From NCBI GenBank assembly GCA_965240325.2, contig OZ251252.1, positions 186,001 to 250,000 on the forward strand: a stretch of DNA of 64,000 nt, given 5' to 3'. The DNA comes from Rebecca billardiae RCC1528 (taxonomy: Eukaryota > Haptophyta). Below are positions 1 through 10,547 of the stretch, one piece after another. A program made the position numbers and the translations under genes. A model generated the notes under the pieces. It was not told the DNA's origin. It worked only from the letters and a program-made list of their open reading frames with translations, and did no database searches. Every line of letters starts with the position of its first letter. Position 1 is the stretch's first letter.

Positions 1-44
1 GCCGCGCGGCGGTGCGGCGCCCGGCGCTTGGCTGCGGCGCTCAC

Positions 45-2698
45 CCTCTGACTGGATGGTGACGTCGGTGCCCATGATAGTGGTGAAGAGGAACCACGGG
101 ACGGGCAGGCCGATGAGGATGTCGAAGATGTTCGAGCCCAGCGAGGAGGACACCGCCATGTCGCCGTGCCCCTTCCGCGCGACCGCCATGCTGGAGAGGC
201 AGTCCGGGATGGACGTGCCGCCAGCCAGCAGCGTCAGCCCCATCACCGGCGCCGGGATATTCGCCGTGATGCCGAGCTCTGTCGCCATCCAGACCATGAA
301 GTAGGAGAGAAAGGCGATCCACACGATGGACATGAGGAAGGTGGCGAAGAAGAAGCGCTTGAACAGCGGGCGCCTGCAGTCCGGGATCGTCAGCCACATG
401 CTCAGCAGCAGCGGGAACGACAGCGCCCACACGAACCGACCGGTCGCAGAGCTCGGGAGTTCAAACGGATTCGACGGCTCGTTGTCGTCATCGTCCTCGC
501 CCTCGCCGCCGCCGTCGTCCGCGCCGCCGTCGGCGTCGGCGTCGGCGGGGTCGGGCCCGTGCTCCGCCGCGGCGGCGATCCCCGCCGCCACCCCGCGCCC
601 GCCGCCCGCCTCCGTGTCCTCGTCCCCCGGCGCGAACGCCCGCGGCCGCGGCCGCTCGTGCGCCGCGGCCGCTCGCACGAGCGCGTCGCCGCCGCCGTCG
701 GCGTCACCCATCGCCTCCGTGGTGAACGAGGCGTCGTCGGCGGGCACGGTGGGCACCGCGGGCACCGCGGCGGGCGCGGTCTTGCACGCGTGCGCCGGCT
801 GCGCCTCCGCCTCGGTGTTCGCGCGCGCCGCGCGCTCCCCCGCCGAGTACCGCGCCTCCGCCCCTCTCCACTCGGGCTCCGCTCGCTTAGTGAGCGCGCC
901 GAGCGCCGCCGCCGCCTTTGGCCTGTGGCCGATGGCGTGGTGGGCAGCGGCGTGGTGGTTGCCCTCCGGGGCGACGCGCACGATGGAGGGGCGGTGGCCC
1001 GAGGGCTGCACGCTCTCCCCGCCCGGCCGCTCGGCGCCGCCCAGCACCTGCTCGAAGAACGTGCGCTCCGCCGACAGGTGCACCTGCTGGCTCAGCGGGA
1101 TCGTGCCCGTGGGCGCGAGATTGAAATCTCCCTCGCGCACCTGCGTCGCGTTGTCGCGGTACGACTTTGCGAGCAGCCGGTAGAGCCGCGCGGCGCGGAG
1201 CACGCGCACGACGCGGATGAAGCGGAGCACGCGCAGCCCCGACGCCGTGCCCGAGCCCGTCCACGCCAGCTCGACGATGATCAGCAGCACGAGCACGCCG
1301 TCGAAGACGTTCAGCGCGTCCTGCCAGCACTGGAAGAACCCATAGCTGTACAGCTTGAGCGCAATCTCGGCGATGAAGATTGCGGCGCACGCGAGGTTGA
1401 CGCCTTCGAGCACGGCGGAGGCGAAGAGGTTGGAGAAGATGACCATGAAGACGTTCACCACGATCACCGCCATGATAAAGTACACGAACGGCTTCGACTC
1501 CACCAGCACCACCAGCCGCTCGCGGTGCGGCGGCCGCGGCTGCGTCTGCGCCTCGTACACCTTCCGCTCCGTCCACGCCTGCAAGGACTCGTTGTAATAC
1601 ATGATCGAGATATACCCGGCGTATAGGAAGAGCAGCGCGAGCGACTCCCACCAGGTCACCGCCTGCGCGCCGCACGCGCGGGCGCGCGAGAGCGCGCAGC
1701 CCGCCAGCCAGCCGACGCGGGGGCGCCGGGCGCACGGGTGAGCCCTCTGCCTCCGCCTCTGCCTCCGCCCGTCTCGCTCGGCAGCGCGCGCGCGCTGCGC
1801 CCGGCCGCGGGCGCGCGTCCGCCCACGCACAGGCGACGCGCCGGGCGGAGCGGCCCGCGAGGGCGTAGGGCGCACCGCGTGCGCGTGCACTGCCCACCCA
1901 GTCCACGCAGGCCGGGCCCCGCGCGGCCGCGCCGTGGCGGCGCGCGCACGACGGGCCACCGCCACGCGGACGGCGCGCGGGGCGCACCGCGCGCGCTGCC
2001 GCCGCGCCGCGGGCGGCGGTGCGCAGCACCTGGTCGGAGATGAATGCGACGAGGATGGCGATGGACGTGCAGTAGTAGACGGAGTCGCGCACGAGGGGCC
2101 ACCAGGTGAGCTGGAGGCCGGGCGCGACGAACGAGCACATCGCGATCACGAAGAGCACGTTGAAGATCGCCGAGCCCACGATCGTGCCGAAGCCGACGTC
2201 CGACTTGGCGACAAAGACGCCCATCACCGAGGTGGCGAGCTCGGGCGCGGAGCCGCCGGCCGCCATGAAGGTGGCGCCGGCGACGTCGTCCTTGAGGGCG
2301 AGCGAGTCGCAGATCTGCGACAGCGCAGCCTCGAAGTAGTCGTCGCACACGATCGCCAGCCCGAGGAACATGTAGAGCATCACGAGCACGTGCACGAGGA
2401 TCCAGCCGCGCGCCTTCTCCTCCGGGGTGAACGTGTCCTCGGGGAAGTCCGAGTCGACGACGCCGATGGGCGGGCAGGGCTGGAGCTCGGGGTCGTCTTC
2501 GAGCTGCCCGTCCAGCTGGAGAAGCCGCCTCGACGTCGCCTCGTCGGCCGTCGCGTGCGGCGCGGCCGCGCCGCCGGCCGGTCCGAGCGCGAGCTGGTAA
2601 AGGCAGACGCCGACGAGCGTGGCGACGAGCAGGCCGGCCTGCAGCGGGAGGACGCGCTCGCGCCGGCGGCGCTTGCGCACGAGGAGCGGCCCGGCCAT
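45..2698 (-). CDS. K+-dependent Na+/Ca2+ exchanger (NCKX-like) with embedded voltage-sensor domain, 3' end off window
   Basis: Probable membrane exchanger moving Ca2+ against Na+ (and K+). Exons are 2698-2030 and 1662-45; a donor at 44 leads off the window. A signal-anchor helix (about residues 20-38) precedes alpha-1 (residues 141-185, GATFMAAGGSAPE then GSAIFN). Splicing CAG to GCG restores the family-typical TWWESL segment. Exon 2 then holds a four-helix module at about residues 277-385: S1, an S2 with E and K (AEIALKLYSYG), an S3 with NVFD, and an S4 with seven arginines at every third position (about 365-385, positions 1236-1177). An acidic Ala/Gly-rich linker of about 230 residues follows, then alpha-2 (TSIPD near residue 708, GSNIFDILIG). 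SAPE and SIPD ion ligands are intact. In the known family the central loop is cytosolic and lacks a voltage sensor. A start at 2809 is also open; 2698 is preferred because the membrane anchor follows it closely. Confidence 0.88.
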
Positions 2699-3097
2699 CG
2701 CGCCGAGCCCGGCGCCGCGGGCGTGCTGCTTTGGCGGGCAGCGCCGCGCCCGGTGATCTGCCTTGCGGTTGCGTTCGCGGAGGGCAGGCTTTGCCCGCCC
2801 GGCGCCCAAGCCCGCGGGCGGCGGAGCTGATTGGCGCTGTAACTCTGTAAGTTAGGTAGATAGGTCCCATCGCCCACTATTCGCCATTAGGCGATTGGGA
2901 GCGCCGATTAGGCTCGACGGTTACGGAGCGCACCGCGATCGACGCGGGCCTATGGCGGACGGGGGTATGCGGGTAAAGTAGTGTAGTACTCACCGATAAG
3001 TGGATCCAGCGTATGATGATGGTGTCGGTCTGCCAAGCGCGACGACGGCCGGCGCGGACACCGAGCAGCCCGCAATCGCCCGGGCCAGCGCGGCCCT

Positions 3098-6000
3098 TCA
3101 GCCCGCGTCCTCCACCTCGAGGCGCGGGTCGGCGATGTCGACGCCCGCGCGCAGCTTCGTCCCGCACCCCGCCTCCTTCTCCACCGCCGCCGGGTACCGG
3201 CAGCCGAGGAACTTGACGTTGGCCCACACGACCGACAGCGCCTGCGCCTTGAGCTTGTCTTCCGAGCCCAGCGCCTCGACGCGGCCCCACCGCTCGGCGA
3301 CGTACGCGGCGCGCGCGCGGTACACGGCCATGCTCTCGCCCGGCTGCGCGCGGCGGGGTGGGCGCGGCGCGCACGCGCGTCACGCACCGCCGCCGCCGCC
3401 GCGCCGCCTCCCACGCACGTCGCACGCGCCAACAACGCACGGCCCCGCCGCGCCGCGCCGAGCGCGCGGCAAGAGCGCGCGCGCGCGAGCGAGCGCGCAC
3501 CTGCCGTCGCAGATAGTCCGGGAAGACGATGGGCGGCGGCGCGGGCTGCGGCGTCTCGTCCTGCTTCACGCCCTTCCCCTTCCGCGCCATCGCGAGCGCG
3601 TTGCTCGGCAGCGTGCCCGCCACCTGCACCGCGTCCAGCTCGCCCCAGTACCCGTCGTCCCAGACAGTCACGTCCAGCCCGATCTCAATCGCCCGACACA
3701 GGATGGCGGCGCACTTGGCCTGGGGGGCGGGGGAGGGGCGGGCACGGGCGCGTGTGCGCGCGCAAGCACGCACGCAAGCACGCGCACGAGAGGCGGCGCG
3801 GGGCGCGTGAGCGGGGGCGCGTGCCGAGGGGCAAGGCACTCGCCCCGCCGAGCGCCCGCAGCGCGCGCCGCCGCGCGCCGCGTGCCCCGCCCCCACCTGA
3901 TCCAGCTTTGGAGTGAACGCGCGCGGCTTCGCGCCCGCGGCGGCGCGCTTGGCCGCGCCGCCGCCCTTCGCCTCCCAGACGGTGACCCACTCGCGCGCGG
4001 TGCCCTTGCCGCCCGTGACCGCCGGGTCCGCCGCGAGCCGGATCGCGCACGTGTGCCCCGGGTTGAACGTCTCGTACACCGTTACGGACGTAACGACCAC
4101 CGGCCGCGCCAGCCCGATCCGCACCCACTCGCGCGAGGAGCCCGGGGCGGGCGCGGGCGCCCACGCCTGCGGGTGCGAGCCGCCGCCCGCGGCGAAGGCG
4201 ATGGGCTTGCCGAGGATGCAGCGCGCGCCGTGCTCCGCGCGGGAGAACTGCGACGAGAACCCGAGCACCGCGCTGCCGTGCTGCACCACCGCCGCGCCGC
4301 CCGCCGCGCCCACCTGCGCTGAGCCACCTCCCGGGTTGAGCGGAGACTTGGCGGCGGCGGCGCCGCCGCCGCCGCCGCCCCTGGAAGGCGGCGGCGCGCG
4401 CGGCTCGCCGGGCGAGGCGGGCGGCGCGGGCGGCGGCGGCGGCTTGGGGAAGGCGAAGGGGGCGCGCGCGCCACCGCCGCCACGCCGGGCCACGCCGCCC
4501 GCGGGCGGCGGGATCGCGGCGCCGCCGCCCGCGGGCGGCGGCGTCGCGGCGCCGCCGCCGTCGCCGCCGTCAGCGTCGGCCGCGCCGCCGGCCGGCGGCG
4601 CGCGCTCTCGCTTCGCGACGGTGAGCGCGCGCGCGGCGCCGCTGCCGCTCGACTTGGAGACGAGGCCGTGCGCGCGCGCCACGGTGTGCACGCACTTGCG
4701 CTCCTCCGCGCTCAGCTCCGCGTCGAGCGTGAGCGCCTGCGCGCCCGGGTCGGCGATAAAATTCTTGAGCAATTCCTCGACGCCCGATTTAATCGCCTTG
4801 GCGGCGGGCAGGTCGACGCAGCCGAGCCCGACGCCCTCGGGCACGGCGACGGCCTCGATGGGGGCGGCGGGGCCCTGCCGCTCCTTCCCGAGGCCCTGCC
4901 CCGGCGCCCACCCCAGCGACTTGAGCAGCTCGAAGCCGAAGCCCTCGCCCACCTCCGCCGCGCCCGCGCCCACGGTGCCGCCGGCCGCGCGCAGCGCGGC
5001 GCGGCCGAGCCGGCCGCCGCCGCCGCCGCCGCCGTCGTCGTCGCCGTCGTCGTCGTCGTCGGCCGCGTCGGCCGCGTCGGGCGCGGCCGCGCCGGGCGCG
5101 GCGGCGTCCGAGCTGCCGCCCGCCGCGCCCGCGGGCTCGTCGAACGCGTCCCCCTCCGCCGCGCCCTCCACGTGCGGCGGCAGTGTCGCCCTGACAAACC
5201 GAATGTACGGCCCCGTAACGGCCCCCGTAACGGCCCCCGTAACGGCCGCGCCCGCAGTGGGAGCGCCCGCGCCCGCCGCGGCGGCGGCGTCCGCGGCGCG
5301 CTGCGCGCCCTCCTTCGGCCGCCGCGCGCCACCGCGCCGCCCGCCCCGCCGCCCGCGGCTGCTGTCGCCGCCGCCGGCGCTCAGCTCCGCCGCCGAGTCC
5401 GAGTCTGTCGCGTCGGCGGCGGCGGCCGAGGCGCGCGTCGCCACGCCCGGCTCGCACGCGGGCGTGTTGGGCGGCGTGGCGGTGGGCCGCGGCTCGGCCG
5501 CCGCGGCGGCGAGCGCGTGCGGCGGCAGCGCCGCCTCCTCCGCCTCCTCCGCCTCCTCGCCGCCCTCGGCGTACGAACCGTCGAGCGCGCGCGGGCCGGC
5601 GCGCACGCGGAGAGCTGAGAGTGTTGCCGCCTCCTGGCCCTTGGTCGCGGCGCCGAGCTCGAGCGCGTCCGGCAGCGCCGCCGCCGCGCCGAGCACGAGC
5701 TCGAGCGCCGTCGCGCACCCGTACGCCCGCGGCGCCAGCCCCACGCCGAACCGCTGCTGGTACGCGTGCGCCAGCTGAAGGCCTGTGACGTCGACGCCCG
5801 AGCCGCGCGCGAGCACGAGCTCGACGAGCGCGGCGCCGAGGGCGGAGAGCGTGGGCGGCGGCGGCGGGCGGCCGGCGGCGGGCTTGGGCGGCGTCGCGGA
5901 TGCGCCGCCGCCGCGCCCGCCCGCCAGCATCGTCGAGACGGGCACGAGCGGCGCGTCGGGCGGCGCGGCGGCGCGCGGCGCGGCCGGCCGCCCCACGAGC

Positions 6001-6335
6001 GCCGAGGGCTGGAGCGCCGCGGGCGGCGGGGGCATGTAGGCCTGCGGCGGCATCATCGGGTACATGCCGGCGGGTGGCAGCGGAAGCATCACGCCCGGCC
6101 CGAGCTGCGGCGCCATCGGCATCGGGCCGCCGCCGCCCGCGCCGCGCGCGCCGCGGCCGCGCGCGCCGCGGCCGCGCGCGGCCGCGGGCGGCACGCTACC
6201 GCTGCCGCGGCCGCGCATGGCGGTGCGGCCGAGGCCGCGCGCGCCGCCGCGCCCGCGCGGAGCACCACCGCCACCGCACAGCTGCGTCGGCGCCGGGAGG
6301 CTGCCCACGTCTGGCGCCGCGCCGCTGCTCGACAT
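3098..6335 (-). CDS. NKRF-like RNA-associated protein: LOTUS, G-patch, R3H, discoidin-like and XTBD domains
   Basis: Three phase-0 exons (6335-3897, 3719-3501, 3343-3098) encode 967 residues. In order I see an RG/RGG-rich N terminus (about 25-70), a Pro/Met/Ala tract, an OST-HTH/LOTUS-like domain (162-227), a G-patch (near 463-500, LGWAPGQGLG), an R3H-like segment (about 533-575, EERKCVHTVARAHGL), a beta-rich discoidin/scarf-like domain (about 682-860, with WVRIGLARPVVVTSVTVYE) and a C-terminal XTBD-like exon (about 887-967, ALSVVWANVKFLGCRYP). XTBD domains bind the XRN2 exonuclease; G-patch, R3H and XTBD together occur in human NKRF, a nucleolar pre-rRNA processing factor. Here XTBD is C-terminal and two further domains are present. 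The role in RNA decay or ribosome biogenesis is inferred. Low-complexity Gly/Ala/Pro spacers fill about half of the protein. The start at 6335 is chosen over the longer reading because the upstream part has intergenic composition. Confidence 0.8.
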
Positions 6336-6746
6336 GGCGCCGCGCGAGCCCAGGGCTGAGTGTGGCTGCTGAGCTAGCGCCGCGCGCGAGCCAGCTCCCG
6401 CCGCAAGCCGCCGCCGAGGCCGTGTCGACTGTCGAGCGAGGGGAGAGTCCGGCTCGCCGGGTTGACGAGATTCCGGGAGGAGGCGCAACTTTTCGCGCGG
6501 CGGCGTGAAAAGATCAAACGCGGCAAAGTCTGAAAATCGCGCGGCAGTCGTCGATTTCCAGGCGTGCTCGCGCAGTCGCGCGTGATTTCTCGCGAGCGGT
6601 TTGAAATAAAGACGCTTGGCGCAAAAAAGCAAGAGAATCGCAGCGCCGCCCAGCCAGCAAGGGTGGTGGCCCCGGCAAACGCAGGCCGGGCCGCGCGCGC
6701 GCCTCCGGGCACAGCCCTGAGGCAGCTGTCGGGCGCGCGCTGCCCG
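6336..6746. promoter_or_regulatory. Divergent intergenic region between NKRF-like and SGNH-like genes
   Basis: This 411-bp gap separates two start codons pointing away from each other, so it must hold the 5' ends and promoters of both genes. It is less GC-rich than the flanking exons, with short A/T runs near 6480-6640. I see no TATA box or other motif I could name with confidence. Confidence 0.5.
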
Positions 6747-8396
6747 ATGGCGGCCGCCGCCCCGGGCGAGCCGCCCGCGCTCCGCTCGCGCCGCGCCGCC
6801 GCGCCGCTATGCGCCGCGCTCGCACTGGTCTCGACGGTCGGCGCGCTGGCCGCGCTCGGCGCCGGCCGCGCGCCGGCACGGCAGGAGGGCGAGTCCGCGG
6901 GCGAGCCCGGCCCGATGCGCATCGCGATCCTCGGCTCCTCCCACGCCGCGCACGTCGGCGCCGGGCTGCAGGAGGTCCTCCCGCCCGCCGACTTTGAGGT
7001 GCGAGACTTCACGACGGACGCGGCGACGATGTGGAAGAACGTCTCGTGGTGCGGAGGTGTGGCGCATGCACATTGGCGCCGCGCGCGCGCCGCTGGCGGG
7101 CGCGGGCGCGGCTGGGGTGGCTGCGTGCGCGCGCGCGCGCTCCGCGCGCCGGCGGGCGAGAGGATGGCACTGTCTGCCATGCGCGCGCGGCCTGGCGTGC
7201 CCGCGCCGGAGCGCCGGAGCGCCGCGCGCCGCGCGCCGCGCGCCGCCGCGCGAGCACACGCCCCGGCGTGGCGTGGGCGTGCGGCCTGAGCGCGTTTCGC
7301 GCACGGCCCGCCCGCGCGCCCCGCCAGGCATCCACTTCCCCATCTGGAAGTTCCTCCCGGGCGTGGACGCGTACAGCCCGCACGTGGTGATCCTAAGCAC
7401 CGGCGCGTCCGACTCGCGCGGCTGCTTCTGGGATCCGGAGGTGGAGGGGCGGCCGTTGGGCGCGTACTACGGGCAGAACCTGAAGCAGATGGTGGCGCGG
7501 CTCACCGCGCGCGGGTACTACGTCCTCTTCGTCACGCCGCCCGCCTTCCTGCGCGGCCGCCAGATCTACGGCAACTGCGATTCCGCCGAGAAGCTTTTTG
7601 GGCACGGCGACCCGAAGCACTGCTTCAACCGCTCGCGGATCGACACGTCCGTCGTGCCGCTGCAGCGCTACCTGGTGCGCGCGTGGCGGGCGTCGCGCGG
7701 TGTTGCGCTGTGTGTGCGCGCGCGCGTCTCCGCGAGTGTGCCCGCGCGCGTGCGGGGCGCGTGGGAAGCAACGTGCACGCCGCGCGCGTCGCAGGCTGGG
7801 CCCGGCCGGGCACGCCCGCCCGCACGCCCGCACGCACGCGTCGCGCTGCCGCTGCCGCCCGCCTCTCCTGACGCCCGCCTCTGCCGCCGCGCGCGCAGGC
7901 CACGCGCATGTGGAACGTGGGCCTGTACGACCTGCACGCGCTCACGCGCGACGCCGAGCGCCTCGGCCGCACGAGCGCGATCTACCGCGACTGCGCCCAC
8001 CTGAAGGACGCCAGCGCCGCCTACGAGCTGTACGGCCGTCTGCGCACGATGCTCGAGAGCGTGCGCGAGGCGGTGCTCGGCGAGGGCTCGGCGCAGCTGT
8101 GCGCGTCGGTGCGCTGCCGCCGGCACAACGCGGAGGTCGCGCCCGACGGCGCGCCCGTCCCCGAGCCCTTTGTCCTCGACGACGTCGACCTGAGCGACGA
8201 GTCTGTGTTCCTACTGCGGCGGAGCGGCCCTCCGCCCGCCGTGCAGTACGCGCAGCGCGCCGGCAGGCGGCTGCTGCTCGGCCGAGCGCAGCCGCAGTGG
8301 CACGAGCGCCGACGCGGAGCGGCCGCCGAGGGAGTGGCGGGCGCAGGCGACGCCACGCGCGCATCCAGCGGCTGGCGGCCAGTACTGCACACATGA
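6747..8396 (+). CDS. SGNH/GDSL-hydrolase-like single-pass membrane protein
   Basis: Three exons (6747-7056, 7328-7674, 7899-8396) give 384 residues; the introns are in phase 1 and phase 0. A basic N terminus is followed by one hydrophobic helix (about residues 20-42), fitting a type II membrane or secreted protein. The luminal part starts with MRIAILGSSHAAHVG, resembling SGNH block I with its nucleophile Ser, and later has VVILSTGASDS, matching the block III position where Asn is usual. The splice GGAG to GCATC gives a smooth WCGGIHFPIW. SGNH enzymes are esterases, lipases or carbohydrate acetylesterases; the substrate cannot be told here. The catalytic Asp/His block is not obvious, so it could be an inactive relative. 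The last 60 residues are Arg/Ala-rich and look unstructured. Confidence 0.6.
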
Positions 8397-9303
8397 CGGC
8401 GGGGCCGCGCGGGGCCGCGCCATGTCAAAACGGTGCCCGCGGATCAGCGGCGGCACGTTCTGATACTGCTGTTTCGTCAATGATGGTCATGGTGGTGGCA
8501 CAGCGGCAGCGGCAGCCTGGCGCGACGATGCCGTGGCGTGAGGCGGCGTCCCGCCAGTGCGCTGTCGCAATGTTTCCTGCTCTGCGGTCAGTCGTTCGCG
8601 TGGCCCCGGTTTCAGGCCTCAGGGCCACATATAAATAAATATAATAATATATCTGCGATATTCCGATCCACATTCGCAGTCGCTCGTCGTAGCAGTGTCT
8701 GTAGCAGGCTCAGTAGGAGTCACAAGCCCACGGCCGCTGGCCGGGGCCACGGCCCGCCGGCCGGCCCGCGCCATTACAGTTTACACAGTTAGATCATCTG
8801 ATCACTGCTACTTATATGTGCTACTTATATATATAATAATATATGATGAAAAACGCGCGCTTTATTATTGATATGCTGCTGCTGATTATTCAGTTGGGCG
8901 CGACTGGCGCCGCTCATCACGCGGGTAGGTGGGCCCACTGGCTACTGTGGGATTATAGTGGCGCAGAGCGCGAGCTCATAGCGCGGTGTTCACTTTCGTC
9001 TCGAGCTGGATTCCAGCCCCATGAGATGGCCCCTGGCCTGCCTGGTAAAAAAACCAGTGGTACATGCTGTAAATATAGGGCGTAACGGTGACCCTATTTA
9101 CTTATTGGAAATGGCCTGTGACCAATGTAACGACCATGTAACGGGCGTCTTAAACGTGATATATAGGGTCGACAGACGTCACTTTGATATAGCACTAGTT
9201 GATGAGCTGATCATAGGTCTTCAGCAGCATGCACACTCATTGTCACATATACGGCGTATATGGGTACTCTGAGAATACGGGATAACGACCGTTATACCCG
9301 TGC
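8397..9303. other. Gene-free stretch left of the palindromic insertion
   Basis: No convincing open frame. It holds the presumed 3' end of the SGNH-like gene, an A/T-rich patch near 8625-8660 and another near 8815-8850, then sequence of ordinary composition with several TATA-like words. Nothing else can be assigned. Confidence 0.5.
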
Positions 9304-9320
9304 GTTACTGTCGAAGGGAA

Positions 9321-9391
9321 TGAAGAGCCCGAAACGACTGAGCTAAATCGGTTCGCGCGAACCAATTTAGCTCAGTCGTTTCGGGCTCTTC
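9321..9391. repeat. Hairpin copy 1 of 3 in the palindromic element
   Basis: A palindrome of about 71 bp whose arms read TGAAGAGCCCGAAACGACTG and its complement, folding around GGTTCGCGCGAACC. It recurs at the centre and right end of the element. Confidence 0.85.
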
Positions 9392-9887
9392 AACTCCTCG
9401 GACATAACCGTAAGTCTCCTGTGGGACATAATAACCCCGCGAGGGGCTGTAGTCCCGTCCAGTGTTCTGACGGATTTGTTGTCGAGGTTTTTCTCTCCCC
9501 GCCTGGTCTTTCCCAGGTGTTCCACCCTGCGTGCTCGTCTGCTCTGTGGCTTCGTAGAGACTCCGTCTTTTGTGGGCGGTGAGCCCTTCTTTGCTGCTGT
9601 GGCTTTGTGAGGCTCTTTTTGTGTCTTTGTTGTTCACCCGGGCGACTGTACCCGGAGGTTGCGCGTCGCGTACCGTGCTCGTTTTTCTGTCGTCTTTCTT
9701 TGTCGGTCATCTTCTTCGTGCTCCCCTCTTTTCGTTCGTCTTTTTGCCGACTCCTCGCTTTTCATTCCCCCCCGGAGCCGCGAGGCTCTCGCGAGGTCGA
9801 AAGCGCTTCGCGTGAAAGGCCAAGAGTTGCCCGCGTCGGTCGGTCGCTGGATTCGAACAGGTGACTTTACGGTTGTGTCCGAGGAGT

Positions 9888-9959
9888 TGAAGAGCCCGAA
9901 ACGACTGAGCTAAATTGGTTCGCGCCAACCGATTTAGCTCAGTCGTTTCGGGCTCTTCA
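9888..9959. repeat. Hairpin copy 2 of 3, at the centre of symmetry
   Basis: Same palindrome as at 9321, here folding around GGTTCGCGCCAACC with a few changed bases. The two long arms meet here, so it is both a repeat copy and the tip of the long fold-back. Confidence 0.85.
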
Positions 9960-10004
9960 TTCCCTTCGACACAACCGTAAAGTCACCTGTTCGAATCCAG
10001 CGAC
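9928..10004 (+). other. tRNA-like segment (A-box and B-box words), mirrored on the other strand
   Basis: TAGCTCAGTCG at 9935 fits the tRNA A box, GCTC can pair with the GGGC that follows as a D stem, and GTTCGAATCC at 9989 fits the B box at about normal spacing. The acceptor strands do not pair, the T stem is poor, and no clean anticodon arm forms, so this is not a functional tRNA. A mirror copy runs leftward on the minus strand from about 9917 to 9850. It may be a tRNA-derived promoter of a SINE-like unit; that is inference. Confidence 0.35.
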
Positions 10005-10458
10005 CGACCGACGCGGGCAACTCTAGTGGCCTTTCACGCGAAGCGCTTTCGACCTCGCGAGAGCCTCGCGGCTCCGGGGGGGAATGAAAAGCGAGGAGTC
10101 GGCAAAAAGACGAACGAAAGAGGGGAGCACGAAGAAGATGACCGACAAAGAAAGACGACGACCACAAAAAAAAAACGAGCACGGTCCGCGACGCGCAACC
10201 TCCGGGTACAGTCGCCCGGGTGAACAACAAAGACACAAAAAGAGCCTCACAAAGCCACAGCAGCAAAGAAGGGCTCACCGCCCACAAAAGACGGAGTCTC
10301 TACGAAGCCACAGAGCAGACGAGCACGCAGGGTGGAACACCTGGGAAAGACCAGGCGGGGAGAGAAAAACCTCGACAACAAATCCGTCAGAACACTGGAC
10401 GGGACTACAGCCCCTCGCGGGGTGTCCCACAGGAGACTTACGGTTATGTCGAAGGGAA

Positions 10459-10530
10459 TGAAGAGCCCGAAACGACTGAGCTAAATCGGTTGGCGCGAAC
10501 CAATTTAGCTCAGTCGTTTCGGGCTCTTCA
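10459..10530. repeat. Hairpin copy 3 of 3, right end of palindromic element
   Basis: Third copy of the hairpin seen at 9321 and 9888. It lies just inside the right boundary CTCGGACA and the GTTAC target repeat. Confidence 0.85.
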
Positions 10531-10547
10531 ACTCCTCGGACAGTTAC

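Larger units (their letters stand above)
9309..10542. mobile_element. 1,234-bp palindromic (fold-back-like) insertion with 5-bp target duplication
   Basis: The block is an inverted repeat of two arms of about 615 bp meeting near 9923. It starts TGTCGAAGGG and ends CTCGGACA, and is flanked on both sides by GTTAC (9304-9308 and 10543-10547), as expected of a 5-bp target-site duplication. The arms are nearly identical but not exact: one has an extra CATAATAA-like stretch near 9427, there is a 2-3 bp difference near 9820/10024, and A-run lengths differ near 10165. It therefore is not a simple assembly mirror. Three shorter hairpins mark its left end, centre and right end. The open frames in both arms are mirror images of one another and look non-coding. 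No transposase is visible, so it would be non-autonomous. Confidence 0.75.

Noticed and set aside
166-1626. Long plus-strand frame of 486 codons
   Set aside because: It is the antisense of the exchanger exon, in GC-rich DNA where all frames stay open. Its product is Arg/Ala low complexity, while the minus strand gives conserved exchanger and voltage-sensor motifs.
45-2698. Two adjacent genes (exchanger and ion channel) misjoined
   Set aside because: The voltage-sensor and alpha-2 regions lie in one uninterrupted exon with no pore segment, and the alpha-1 side joins by a clean phase-0 splice.
9928-10004. A functional tRNA gene
   Set aside because: A-box and B-box words and a D stem are present, but the acceptor and T stems do not pair and no normal anticodon arm forms.
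9934-10287. Hydrophobic 117-codon frame (minus) and its twin at 9570-9815 (plus)
   Set aside because: The two are mirror images created by the palindrome. No start context or family is visible, and small indels between arms change the frame.
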